A DNA stretch of 35,871 nucleotides from Stenotrophomonas daejeonensis (lineage in GTDB: Bacteria; Pseudomonadota; Gammaproteobacteria; Xanthomonadales; Xanthomonadaceae). How positions within the stretch are numbered: the first letter of the stretch is position 1; every line of letters starts with the position of its first letter. Below, one piece after another: positions 19,817 through 28,862 of the stretch. The position numbers and the translations under genes were made by a program. The stretch covers positions 1-35,871 of the forward strand of contig NZ_LDJP01000069.1 in the NCBI RefSeq assembly GCF_001431505.1, in the 5' to 3' direction. Below the pieces are notes generated by a model. That model was not told where the DNA came from, did not search any database, and saw only the letters and a list, made by a program, of their open reading frames with translations.

Positions 19817-21496
19817 ATGAGCGACAAACCGCTGACTGATGTGACTTTTTCCTCCTTCGAACTGCAACCGGCGCTGCTGGCCGGGCTGGAAGGAGCCGGA
19901 TTCACCCGCTGTACCCCGATCCAGGCGTTGACCCTGCCGGTGGCCTTGCCCGGCGGCGACGTCGCCGGCCAGGCGCAGACCGGCACCGGCAAGACGCTGG
20001 CGTTCCTGGTGGCGGTGATCAACCGCCTGATGAGCCGCCCGGCGCTGGCCGACCGCAAGCCGGAAGACCCGCGCGCGCTGATCCTGGCGCCGACCCGCGA
20101 GCTGGCCATCCAGATCCACAAGGACGCGGTGAAGTTCGCCTCCGACCTGGGCCTGCGCTTCGCGCTGGTCTATGGCGGCGTGGACTACGACAAGCAGCGC
20201 GAACTGCTGCAGCAGGGCGTGGACGTGATCATCGCCACCCCCGGCCGCCTGATCGACTACGTCAAGCAGCACAAGGTCGTCAGCCTGCACGCCTGCGAGG
20301 TCTGCGTGCTGGACGAGGCCGACCGCATGTTCGACCTGGGCTTCATCAAGGACATCCGCTTCCTGCTGCGGCGCATGCCCGAGCGCACCACCCGGCAGAC
20401 GTTGTTGTTCAGCGCCACCCTCAGCCACCGCGTGCTGGAGCTGGCCTACGAGCACATGAACGAGCCGCAGAAGCTGGTGGTGGAAACCGACAACATCACC
20501 GCCGACCGCGTGCGCCAGCGCATCTACTTCCCCGCCGACGAAGAGAAGCTGCCGCTGCTGCTGGGCCTGCTGTCGCGCAGCGAAGGCGCGCGCACGATGA
20601 TCTTCGTCAACACCAAGGTGTTCGTCGAGCGCGTGGCGCGGGCGCTGGAGCGCGCCGGCTACCGGGTCGGCGTGCTCTCCGGCGACGTGCCGCAGAAGAA
20701 GCGCGAGAGCCTGCTCAACCGCTTCCAGAAGGGCCAGCTGGAAATCCTGGTCGCCACCGACGTGGCCGCGCGCGGCCTGCACATCGACGGCATCAAGTAC
20801 GTCTACAACTACGACCTGCCGTTCGACGCCGAGGACTACGTGCACCGCATCGGCCGCACCGCGCGGCTGGGCGAGGAAGGCGACGCGATCAGCTTCGCCT
20901 GCGAGCGCTATGCGATGGGCCTGCCGGACATCGAGGCCTACATCGAGCAGAAGATCCCGGTCGAGCAGGTCACCAGCGAGCTGCTGGTCGCGCTGCCACG
21001 GCCGGAGCGTGCGCCGCTGCCGGAGGGCGAGGAAAACGAGAGCGTCGGCGCGATCTTCCGCGAGGCGCGCGAGCAGAAGGCCGCCGACGAGGCGCGCCGT
21101 GGCGGTGGCAGTGGTCGCGGCGGGCGTTCCGGCGGCGGGCATGGCGAGCGTCGCCGCGATGGCGGGGCGCGCAGTGGTGGCGAAGGCCGCGGCCGTGGCC
21201 CGCGCAAGCCGCGCGTGGAAGGCGAGGGCGCGCAGGCCAATGCCGCCGCAGCGCAGCCGGTGCAGCAGGCCAAGCCCGCTCAACAACCGCAGGCCGAAGG
21301 CGAGCGCGCACCGCGCAAGCGTCGTCGTCGTCGCCACGGCCGCCCGGTCGAGGGTGCCGAGGCCGCCGTGCAGGTGGTCGCCAACGGCAGCCCGGTGCAG
21401 GTGCAGGCCAAGCCGATGCGTGCGTCCGGCAACGACAGCGATTCGTTCCTGACCCGCCTGGGCCGCAAGATCCGCCGCATGCTCGCGGGCGATTGA
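19817..21496 (+). CDS. rhlB: ATP-dependent RNA helicase RhlB (DEAD-box)
   Basis: The 559-residue helicase has a Q-motif region ([19 protein letters not shown]), [18 protein letters not shown] at residues 166-169 ([13 protein letters not shown]), [15 protein letters not shown] and HRIGRTAR. It unwinds RNA, and in E. coli works inside the RNase E degradosome. Homology to E. coli RhlB ends near residue 410. The remaining about 145 residues are low complexity: a Gly/Arg-rich part (about 428-470), an Ala/Gln part, then a basic patch [10 protein letters not shown] and a tail [17 protein letters not shown]. The start at 19817 ([11 protein letters not shown]) fits the family though the ribosome binding site is weak. 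It is divergent from trxA across a 199-base gap that must contain both promoters. Confidence 0.95.
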   Translation: MSDKPLTDVTFSSFELQPALLAGLEGAGFTRCTPIQALTLPVALPGGDVAGQAQTGTGKTLAFLVAVINRLMSRPALADRKPEDPRALILAPTRELAIQIHKDAVKFASDLGLRFALVYGGVDYDKQRELLQQGVDVIIATPGRLIDYVKQHKVVSLHACEVCVLDEADRMFDLGFIKDIRFLLRRMPERTTRQTLLFSATLSHRVLELAYEHMNEPQKLVVETDNITADRVRQRIYFPADEEKLPLLLGLLSRSEGARTMIFVNTKVFVERVARALERAGYRVGVLSGDVPQKKRESLLNRFQKGQLEILVATDVAARGLHIDGIKYVYNYDLPFDAEDYVHRIGRTARLGEEGDAISFACERYAMGLPDIEAYIEQKIPVEQVTSELLVALPRPERAPLPEGEENESVGAIFREAREQKAADEARRGGGSGRGGRSGGGHGERRRDGGARSGGEGRGRGPRKPRVEGEGAQANAAAAQPVQQAKPAQQPQAEGERAPRKRRRRRHGRPVEGAEAAVQVVANGSPVQVQAKPMRASGNDSDSFLTRLGRKIRRMLAGD

Positions 21497-21501
21497 TCGC
21501 G

Positions 21502-21694
21502 GCAGTGCCGGCCGCTGGCCGGCAACCTCGCATCACCCGACCTTCTCGCAGATGTCGGCCAGCGGCCGGCACTACCGCGTCGATTCTTGATGCGGCTCCC
21601 GGTGGGTGCCGACCGTTGGTCGGCACGCATCCATCCGCGCGCAACCAATCCCCGGCATGTTGCGCCGCCGCCCGGCCAACGGTCGGGTGCCACC
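21502..21694. repeat. SMAG-like REP cluster, two inverted pairs
   Basis: 21502-21524 (GTGCCGGCCGCTGGCCGGC) pairs with 21551-21575 (inverted, ending GGCCGGCACTAC). 21601-21626 (GGTGCCGACCGTTGGTCGGC) pairs with 21673-21694 (inverted). The arms resemble those at 12632-12768. They fill the 264-base gap between rhlB and ftsE. Confidence 0.75.
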
Positions 21695-21760
21695 GGCGCG
21701 TGAAGCCGATCGTGCGCCGATGCGCCGCACCGCCGCCTTCGCCTCCGGCATAATCGGCGC

Positions 21761-22447
21761 ATGAGCGTTCTGCGTTTCGACAATGTCAGCAAGCACTATG
21801 CGGGCGGCCACCAGGCGCTGGTGGACGTCAGCTTCGAGGTGGGCGCGGGCGAGATGCTGTTCGTCACCGGGCATTCCGGCGCCGGCAAGAGCACGCTGCT
21901 GAAGCTGATCCACCTGAGCGAGCGCCCGACCCGCGGCGCGGTGCTGTTCGGCCAGCGCAACCTGCTCAAGGTGCGCGGCGGCAAGGTGGCGCTGCATCGG
22001 CGCGAGGTCGGCGCGGTCCACCAGGACCACCGCCTGCTGACCGACCGCAGCATCGGCGAGAACGTGGCGCTGCCGCTGATCCTGCGCGGTGACCGCCGCG
22101 GCGACGTCGGCAAGCGTGTGCGCTCGGTGCTCGAACGCATGGGCCTGGGCCACCGCGAGAAGGCGCTGCCCACGCAGCTGTCGGCCGGCGAGCAGCAGCG
22201 CGTCGGCATCGCCCGCGCCATCGTCGCCGAGCCGAAGCTGCTGGTCGCCGACGAGCCCACCGGCAACCTCGACCCCACGCTGGCCGCGGAGATCATGGCC
22301 CTGTTCGCCGAGTTGCCCGGCCGCGGCACCAGCGTGCTGGTGGTCAGCCACGACCTGCCGCTGCTCAAGCGCATGCGCAAGCGAGTGCTGATCCTCGACC
22401 ACGGGCGGTTGGTCGACGACATCTCGCCGCAGGACCTGGCCGAATGA
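21761..22447 (+). CDS. ftsE: Cell division ATP-binding protein FtsE
   Basis: The 228-residue ABC ATPase has Walker A GHSGAGKST (Lys43), signature LSAGEQQRVGIARA, Walker B LLVADEPTGNLD and the switch His in VVSHD. With FtsX it regulates peptidoglycan hydrolysis at the septum by driving conformational change across the inner membrane. It ends in an ATGA overlap with ftsX, implying translational coupling. ftsY, its usual upstream neighbour in E. coli, is absent here. A GGCATAATCGG stretch just upstream of the ATG could include a -10 element but would leave a very short leader. Confidence 0.95.
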   Translation: MSVLRFDNVSKHYAGGHQALVDVSFEVGAGEMLFVTGHSGAGKSTLLKLIHLSERPTRGAVLFGQRNLLKVRGGKVALHRREVGAVHQDHRLLTDRSIGENVALPLILRGDRRGDVGKRVRSVLERMGLGHREKALPTQLSAGEQQRVGIARAIVAEPKLLVADEPTGNLDPTLAAEIMALFAELPGRGTSVLVVSHDLPLLKRMRKRVLILDHGRLVDDISPQDLAE

Positions 22448-23403
22448 GCAGGAAGGAAGCAATGCCCCGGAATGGCGAAGCCGCCGCACCGTCGTGGCTG
22501 GGCGCGTGGTTCGCCCACCACCTGCACAGCGTGGTGTTCAGCCTCGGCCGCGCGCTGCGCAAGCCGTGGGCGACGGCGCTGACCGTGGCGGTGATGGCGC
22601 TGGCGCTGGCGCTGCCGCTGGGGCTGTCGATCGCGCTGGACAACCTCAAGGTATTCACCGGCAGCGTGCAGCAGTCGCGCGACATCAGCCTGTTCCTGAA
22701 ACCGGCGATCGACGGCGCCACCGCGCAGGACCTGGCCGCCAGCCTGCGCGCCCGCGACGACGTCGCCGGCGTGGTGCTGCGCACGCCGGAAGAGGGCCTG
22801 GCCGAACTGCGCCAGAGCGCGGGGCTGGGCGAAGCCATCGACGCGCTCGGCGAGAATCCGCTACCGAGCCTGCTGATCGTCACCCCGGCCGGCGATGACG
22901 ACGCCGCACTCGCCAAGGCGCTGGAAGCCCTGCCGCAGGCCGACCTGGTGCAGCACGACGCCCTGTGGCGGCAGCGGCTGGACGCCTGGCTCGGCTTCGG
23001 CGCGCGGCTGGTGCAGGTGCTGTCGCTGCTGCTGGGGCTGGGCGCGGTGCTGGTGGTCGGCAATACCGTGCGCTTGGACATCCAGGCGCGGCGCGAGGAA
23101 ATCGGCGTGCTGCAGCTGCTGGGCGCCAGCGACGGCTTCATCCGCCGCCCGTTCGTCTACCTCGGCGCGTGGTACGGGCTGGGTGCGGGCGTGCTGGCGC
23201 TGGCGCTGGTCGGCGCCTGCGGGCTGGCGCTGCGCGCGCCGCTGGCGGCGCTGTCGCGGAGCTACGGCAGCCCGTTCGTGCTGCATGGGCTGGACGCCCT
23301 GCATTCGGGTTTCGTGCTGCTGGGCACAGTGTTGCTGGGTTGGCTGGGGGCGTGGCTGGTGACCGGGCACTTCCTCAGGCAGACTCGCCCGACCGAAACC
23401 TGA
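22444..23403 (+). CDS. ftsX: Cell division protein FtsX
   Basis: The 319-residue membrane partner of FtsE has a cytoplasmic N-terminus of about 45 residues, TM1 (ALTVAVMALALALPLGLSIA), a periplasmic domain of about 110 residues (SVQQSRDISLFLKP to DALWRQRLDAW), then three TM segments (VLSLLLGLGAVLVVGNTV; YLGAWYGLGAGVLALALVG; GFVLLGTVLLGWLGAWLV). NTVRLDIQARREEIGVLQLLGAS is the typical coupling segment. The ATG overlaps the ftsE stop. The receiver gene begins 7 bases after its stop, so they probably share a transcript. Confidence 0.94.
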   Translation: MSRKEAMPRNGEAAAPSWLGAWFAHHLHSVVFSLGRALRKPWATALTVAVMALALALPLGLSIALDNLKVFTGSVQQSRDISLFLKPAIDGATAQDLAASLRARDDVAGVVLRTPEEGLAELRQSAGLGEAIDALGENPLPSLLIVTPAGDDDAALAKALEALPQADLVQHDALWRQRLDAWLGFGARLVQVLSLLLGLGAVLVVGNTVRLDIQARREEIGVLQLLGASDGFIRRPFVYLGAWYGLGAGVLALALVGACGLALRAPLAALSRSYGSPFVLHGLDALHSGFVLLGTVLLGWLGAWLVTGHFLRQTRPTET

Positions 23404-23410
23404 GGCGCGC

Positions 23411-24253
23411 ATGCCCACGCACGAACTCAAGCACCTGATCAGCGACGCCCCCCGGGTGATGGTGGTCGACGGCTCCAAGCTGGTGCGCAAGCTGATTTCC
23501 GACGTGCTGCAACGCGAGTTGCCGGACGTGGAGGTCGTCGGCTGCGCCAGCATCGAGGAGGCGCGCGAAGCGCTCGCCGCCGGGCCGGTGCACCTGGTCA
23601 CCACCTCGCTGGCGCTGCCCGACGGCGACGGCCTGGCGCTGGCGCGCAGCGTGCGCGACGCCGCCGGGCAGGCCTACGTGCCGGTGATCGTGGTCTCCGC
23701 CGACGCCCAGCAGCACCTGGAGCAGCGCCGCTTCAACGAATACGTCACCGACTACTTCGACAAGGCGCTGGGCCACGAGGCGCTGGCCGCGTTCATCCGC
23801 GGCTACGTGCAGCCCGAACCGATGCCCGGCGCCACCGTGCTCTACGTCGAGGACAGCCGCGTGGTGGCCGAGGCCACCAAGCGCATGCTCGAACGCCACG
23901 ACCTGCACGTGGTGCACGTGCTCACCGCCGAGGACGCGTTCTCGCTGCTCACCGCCGAGTCGCTGGGCCGCACCGTGCGCCGCATCGACCTGGTATTGAC
24001 CGACGTCACCCTCAAGGGCGAACTGAACGGCCGCGACGTGGTCGAGCGCGTGCGCATCGACTTCGGCTACGGCAAGCGCCGCCTGCCGGTGCTGGTGATG
24101 ACCGGCGACAGCAACCCGCACAACCAGTCCGCGCTGCTGCAGGCCGGCGCCAACGACCTGGTGCAGAAGCCCATCGAGGAACGCCTGCTGGTGACCAAGG
24201 TGCTGTTCCAGCTGCGGCTGGCGCGCCTGTCGCAGCCGGCGGTGGTGCTGTGA
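23411..24253 (+). CDS. Tandem-receiver response regulator; first receiver lacks the phosphoacceptor Asp
   Basis: The 280-residue protein has two receiver (REC) domains and no DNA-binding or enzymatic output domain. In REC1 (about residues 14-130) the position of the phosphorylated Asp is Ser66 (LVTTSLALPDGDG), and the first-strand acidic cluster is reduced to VVDGS; the Lys-containing end remains (FDKAL). REC2 (about 140-270) is complete: acidic pair in YVEDS, Asp198 in LVLTDVTLKGELNG, Thr in VMTGDSN and Lys in VQKPI. This predicts a protein phosphorylated only on REC2, with REC1 used for dimerisation or partner binding. GAGG precedes the ATG. It overlaps ung by GTGA. No histidine kinase is nearby, and the pathway is unknown. 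Confidence 0.85.
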   Translation: MPTHELKHLISDAPRVMVVDGSKLVRKLISDVLQRELPDVEVVGCASIEEAREALAAGPVHLVTTSLALPDGDGLALARSVRDAAGQAYVPVIVVSADAQQHLEQRRFNEYVTDYFDKALGHEALAAFIRGYVQPEPMPGATVLYVEDSRVVAEATKRMLERHDLHVVHVLTAEDAFSLLTAESLGRTVRRIDLVLTDVTLKGELNGRDVVERVRIDFGYGKRRLPVLVMTGDSNPHNQSALLQAGANDLVQKPIEERLLVTKVLFQLRLARLSQPAVVL

Positions 24254-24987
24254 GCGGGGCGGCGCCCAACATCCAGCTCGAACCGAGCTGGAAGGCCCAC
24301 GTCGGCGACTGGCTGCTGCGCCCGGAAATGCGCGAACTGGCCGCCTTCCTGCGCCAGCGCAAGGCCGCCGGCGCGCGGGTGTTCCCGCCGGGGCCGCAGA
24401 TCTTCGCCGCGTTCGACGCCACCCCGTTCGAGCAGGTCAAGGTGGTGGTGCTGGGGCAGGACCCCTACCACGGCTACGGCCAGGCGCATGGCCTGTGCTT
24501 CTCGGTGATGCCGGGCGTGCCGGTGCCGCCGTCGCTGCTGAACATCTACAAGGAGCTGGAGGACGACACCGGCGTGGTGCCGCCGTTCCGGCGCCCGGAC
24601 CACGGCTGCCTGCTGCCGTGGGCGTGGCAGGGCGTGCTGCTGCTCAACGCGGTGCTGACGGTGGAGGAAGGCCGCGCCGGCGCGCACCAGGGCAAGGGCT
24701 GGGAGGGCTTTACCGACCATGTGGTCGACGTGCTCAACCGCGAGCGCGAAGGGTTGGTGTTCCTGCTGTGGGGCAGCTACGCCCAGCAGAAGGGCAAGGT
24801 CATCGACACCCGCCGCCACCGCGTGCTGAAGGCCCCGCACCCCTCGCCGCTGTCGGCGCACCGCGGTTTCTTCGGCTGCCGGCATTTCTCGCAGGCCAAC
24901 GACTACCTGCAGCGCCACGGCCAGCCCCCGGTCGACTGGCGGCTGCCGCCGCGGGCGGAGCTGGAGGCCCGGCTCGCCGGAGCGTGA
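24250..24987 (+). CDS. ung: Uracil-DNA glycosylase
   Basis: The 245-residue family-1 UDG removes uracil from DNA at the start of base excision repair. GQDPYHG carries catalytic Asp71; LLLNAVLTVEEG, FLLWGSYAQQKG and HPSPLSAHRGFFGC (His197) are the remaining active-site motifs, all intact. The start is GTG at 24250, overlapping the TGA of the receiver gene, so translation is probably coupled. ung is usually not found between ftsX and rpoH. The gene ends 174 bases before rpoH. Confidence 0.96.
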   Translation: MSGAAPNIQLEPSWKAHVGDWLLRPEMRELAAFLRQRKAAGARVFPPGPQIFAAFDATPFEQVKVVVLGQDPYHGYGQAHGLCFSVMPGVPVPPSLLNIYKELEDDTGVVPPFRRPDHGCLLPWAWQGVLLLNAVLTVEEGRAGAHQGKGWEGFTDHVVDVLNREREGLVFLLWGSYAQQKGKVIDTRRHRVLKAPHPSPLSAHRGFFGCRHFSQANDYLQRHGQPPVDWRLPPRAELEARLAGA

Positions 24988-25116
24988 ACCGGCTTGAATC
25001 CCGGTCATGCCGCCGCAACATCGCCTCTGATACGGTAGTGAAGTCGGGAAACCGAGGATGCTGGTGGTGTTGAAAATCCGGTCATTTGACGGAATTGGCG
25101 ACAAAAGCGGAACACT

Positions 25117-25144
25117 GGAACTTTTTCTGTACCGGCCAGTCCAA
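25117..25144 (+). promoter_or_regulatory. Putative sigma-E (RpoE) promoter of rpoH
   Basis: GGAACTT (25117-25123), a 15-base spacer, then GTCCAA (25139-25144) match the extracytoplasmic sigma-E consensus GGAACTT-N15-GTCNAA. Transcription would start near 25151, leaving a leader of only about 10-20 bases. A sigma-E promoter on rpoH is established in E. coli. This 174-base gap has no other gene. Confidence 0.7.
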
Positions 25145-25161
25145 TAGCTTGGACTGCTAAG

Positions 25162-26046
<885 letters not shown>

Positions 26047-26076
26047 GTCGCGGTGCCGGCGTTGCACGTCTGCTGG

Positions 26077-26102
26077 AAAGGCCCGGTCGTACCGGGCCTT
26101 TT
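26077..26102 (+). terminator. Intrinsic terminator after rpoH
   Basis: AAAGGCCCGGT pairs with ACCGGGCCTTT around CGT (26077-26101), an 11-bp stem ending in TTTT. It lies 30 bases after the rpoH stop codon. Confidence 0.88.
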
Positions 26103-26141
26103 CCGTTTCCGGGCACGATGCCCAGCCATAAGGGGAATGCC

Positions 26142-26543
26142 ATGAAGGGAACCTGCCTGTGCGGCGCCATTGAAGTCACGGCCTCCGACCATGCCGGCGT
26201 CGGCCTCTGCCATTGCGCGACGTGCCGGCGCTGGTCGGGCGGGCCGATGTTCGCGGTGCACTGCGGCAGCGATGTGCGCTTCGAGGGCGCGCAGCCCAGC
26301 GCCTATCGTTCCTCGGACTGGGCCGAGCGCGGCTTCTGCCCGGCTTGCGGTACCCACCTGTTCTATCGGCTGTTGCCGACCGGCGAGTACATGCTGCCGG
26401 CCGGGTTGTTCCAGCAGCAGGAATTCCGGCTCGAAAGCCAGATATTCATCGACGAGAAGCCGGCGTTCTACGAACTGAGCAACGACACCGAAGTGCTGAC
26501 CGGCCAGCAGGTGTTCGAGCGCTTCGCCTCCGGCAACGGCTGA
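26142..26543 (+). CDS. GFA/CENP-V domain zinc protein
   Basis: The 133-residue protein has the zinc-binding cysteine pattern of the GFA family (glutathione-dependent formaldehyde-activating enzyme-like): Cys5 and Cys7 (GTCLCGAI), Cys23, Cys25 and Cys28 (LCHCATCRRW), Cys66 and Cys69 (FCPACGTHLFY). Many members have no proven activity, so a substrate cannot be given. I chose the ATG at 26142 because AAGGGGA lies just upstream; the frame also starts at 26118. It converges with the NADH dehydrogenase gene with 6 bases between stops. Confidence 0.88.
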   Translation: MKGTCLCGAIEVTASDHAGVGLCHCATCRRWSGGPMFAVHCGSDVRFEGAQPSAYRSSDWAERGFCPACGTHLFYRLLPTGEYMLPAGLFQQQEFRLESQIFIDEKPAFYELSNDTEVLTGQQVFERFASGNG

Positions 26544-26549
26544 CGTCGT

Positions 26550-27845
26550 TCACTCCCGCGGCGGCGGATCGCCATCGTGCGGTTCGCCATCGGCATCGCC
26601 GAAGATGATCCGCGCGCCGCGCTGGTAGCTCCAGTAGGCGACCGCCCAGTTGAGCAGCACCACCAGCCGGTTGCGGAAGCCGATCAGGAAGAACACGTGC
26701 GCGGCCAGCCAGAACCACCAGGCCAGCAGGCCGGAGAGCTTCAGCCGACCCATGTGCACGATGGCGGCCATGCGCCCGATGGTCGCCAGGTTGCCCTGGT
26801 CGCGATAGCGGAACGGTGGCGGCGCCGGGTGCTGTTGCAGCCGCGCGCGGATCACCGCGGCCACGTACCTGCCCATCTGCTTGGCGGCCGGCGCCACGCC
26901 CGGCACCGGGCGGCCGTCGGCCTGCGCCAGCGCGGCCAGGTCGCCGGCGACGAAGACCTCGGGGTGGCCGGGCAGCGTCAGGTCCGGCTGCACCTGCACG
27001 CGGCCGGCGCGGTCCAGTGGCGTGTCCAGCGTGCGCGCCAGCGGCGAGGCGGCCACGCCGGCGGCCCAGACCACGGTGCGGGCAGGGACGAACCGCTCGC
27101 CGAGGTGGAAGCCCTCGGCGTCGATGGCGGTCACCGGCGCGCCGGCATGCACTTCCACGCCGAGCCGCTCCAGCTGCCGGCGCGCCTTCAGCGACAGCAC
27201 CTCCGGGAAGCTGGACAGCACCCGCGGCCCGGCCTCGACCAGCCGCACCTTCGCCGAGGCCGGATCGATGTGGCGGAACTCGTTGCGCAGGGTGTGGCGC
27301 GCGATCTCGGCCAGGGTGCCGGCCAGCTCGACGCCGGTGGGGCCGCCGCCGACGATGGCGAAGCTGAGCCAGGCCGCCTTCTTCGCCGGGTCGGGTTCGG
27401 CCTCGGCCTTCTCGAAGGCCAGCAGCAGCCGGCGCCGCAGCGCCAGCGCATCGTCCAGCGTCTTCAGGCCGGGGGCGTGCGGCGCCCATTGGTCGTTGCC
27501 GAAATAGGCATGGGTGGCGCCGCTGGCGACCAGCAGCAGGTCGTAGTCCAGCGTGGTGCCGTCGCGCAGCCGCACCTGGCGTTGGTGCTTGTCGATGGCA
27601 TCCACCTCGCCGAGCCTGACCTCGACGTTGCGCTGCCGGCCGAGGATGTGCCGCAATGGTGCGGCGATGTCCGGCGCCGACAGGCCGGCGGTGGCCACCT
27701 GGTACAGCAGCGGCTGGAACAGGTGGTGGTTGCGGCGGTCGACCAGGGTGATGCGCAGCTTCGCGTTGGCCAGCGCGCGGGTGGCCCGGAGGCCGGCGAA
27801 GCCGCCGCCGATGACCAGCAGGCGGGGAGGGCGGTCGTGGGGCAT
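26550..27845 (-). CDS. ndh: Type II NADH:quinone oxidoreductase
   Basis: The 431-residue single-subunit flavoprotein feeds electrons from NADH to quinone without pumping protons, on the inner face of the cytoplasmic membrane. The N-terminal FAD-binding fold has VIGGGFAGLRATRAL. The NADH-binding fold has IVGGGPTGVELAGTLAEIA near residue 165. VFVAGDLA is the second FAD motif. The hydrophobic C-terminal segment LAWWFWLAAHVFFLIGF and following helix are the usual membrane anchor. The ATG at 27845 has GGAG 7 bases upstream; the open frame extends to 28085 but overlaps the divergent NYN gene. It is divergent from NYN across 133 bases. Confidence 0.93.
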   Translation of the reverse strand: MPHDRPPRLLVIGGGFAGLRATRALANAKLRITLVDRRNHHLFQPLLYQVATAGLSAPDIAAPLRHILGRQRNVEVRLGEVDAIDKHQRQVRLRDGTTLDYDLLLVASGATHAYFGNDQWAPHAPGLKTLDDALALRRRLLLAFEKAEAEPDPAKKAAWLSFAIVGGGPTGVELAGTLAEIARHTLRNEFRHIDPASAKVRLVEAGPRVLSSFPEVLSLKARRQLERLGVEVHAGAPVTAIDAEGFHLGERFVPARTVVWAAGVAASPLARTLDTPLDRAGRVQVQPDLTLPGHPEVFVAGDLAALAQADGRPVPGVAPAAKQMGRYVAAVIRARLQQHPAPPPFRYRDQGNLATIGRMAAIVHMGRLKLSGLLAWWFWLAAHVFFLIGFRNRLVVLLNWAVAYWSYQRGARIIFGDADGEPHDGDPPPRE

Positions 27846-27978
27846 GCGGTACTCCGGTGGGGGCCGGCGGATGCCGGTTGGAGGGCGTGGACAACCGGCC
27901 GCCATCATCGCATGGGGTGCGCATGCTCGGGCCGATGGTCGATACTGGCTCCGAGCCGAATGCCGTGGAGGGAATGCC

Positions 27979-28800
27979 GTGTCCGATCCCGAAAAGCGTA
28001 TCGCCCTGCTGATCGACGCCGACAATGCGCCGGCGGCGAAGATCGACGAGGTGCTGGCCGAGGTGGCGCGCTTCGGCGTGGCCAACGTGCGCCGCGCCTA
28101 CGGCAACTGGAAGAGCCCGCGGCTGAAGGGCTGGGAGGCGGTGCTGCACGAATACGCGATCCGCCCGATCCAGCAGTTCGCCTATTCCAAGGGCAAGAAC
28201 GCCTCGGACATGGCGATGGTGATCGACGCGATGGACCTGCTCTACGCGCGCAACCTCGATGGGTTCGCCATCGTCTCCAGCGACGCCGATTTCACCCCGC
28301 TGGTGATGCGGCTGCTGACCGACGGGGTGAAGGTTTATGGCTTCGGCGAGAAGAAGACGCCCGATCCCTTCGTCAACGCCTGCTCGCAGTTCACCTACCT
28401 GGAGGCGCTGGGGCAGGGGGATGCCGGCCGGGCAGCGGCGGATGCGGGGCAGCCGGGGCATGGCGAGGCCGCCGCGGATGCGCCTGCCGCGCCGGGCGGG
28501 GCACAACCGCCGATCCAGCCGCGCCCGGGCAACGAATTGCGCGGCGACACCCGCCTGCTCAACCTGCTGCGCGGCGCGGTGGACGCGGCCGCCGACGAGC
28601 AGGGTTGGGCGGCATTGAGTGCGGTGGGCAACCAGATCGGCAACCGCGCCTCGTTCGATTCGCGCAACTACGGCTACCGCAAGCTCAGCGACCTGCTCGC
28701 GGCGATCGGCCTGTTCGAGCTGAAGAAGGACGACAAGTCCACACAGGTACGGGTGCTGCCGAAGAAAGCCGCCAAGGCCGCCAAGGCGGGCGCGGCATGA
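27979..28800 (+). CDS. NYN-domain putative ribonuclease with C-terminal OST-HTH/LOTUS domain
   Basis: The 273-residue protein has an N-terminal NYN (PIN-like) nuclease domain: LLIDADNAP with Asp13, NASDMAMVIDAMD with Asp77, and SSDADFTPLV with Asp102 and Asp104, the acidic residues expected for metal-dependent RNA cleavage. A Gly/Ala/Pro linker (about residues 152-178) leads to an OST-HTH/LOTUS domain (GDTRLLNLLRGAVD through LSDLLAAIGLFEL), which binds RNA. The tail is Lys/Ala-rich. The start is GTG at 27979 with GGAGGGA upstream. Its stop overlaps an ATG of the GST frame (ATGA at 28797), hinting at co-translation. The RNA target is unknown. Confidence 0.86.
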   Translation: MSDPEKRIALLIDADNAPAAKIDEVLAEVARFGVANVRRAYGNWKSPRLKGWEAVLHEYAIRPIQQFAYSKGKNASDMAMVIDAMDLLYARNLDGFAIVSSDADFTPLVMRLLTDGVKVYGFGEKKTPDPFVNACSQFTYLEALGQGDAGRAAADAGQPGHGEAAADAPAAPGGAQPPIQPRPGNELRGDTRLLNLLRGAVDAAADEQGWAALSAVGNQIGNRASFDSRNYGYRKLSDLLAAIGLFELKKDDKSTQVRVLPKKAAKAAKAGAA

Positions 28801-28862
28801 CGATGACGGCGGCCACCCCGGCGTATGGTGCGGGTCCTGCGTCGGTCACAACGGGAACCGGG

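Noticed and set aside
28797..28862. GST start at 28797
   Set aside because: The 22 extra residues are Thr/Ala/Gly-rich and precede the normal first strand of the fold; kept only as an alternative start.
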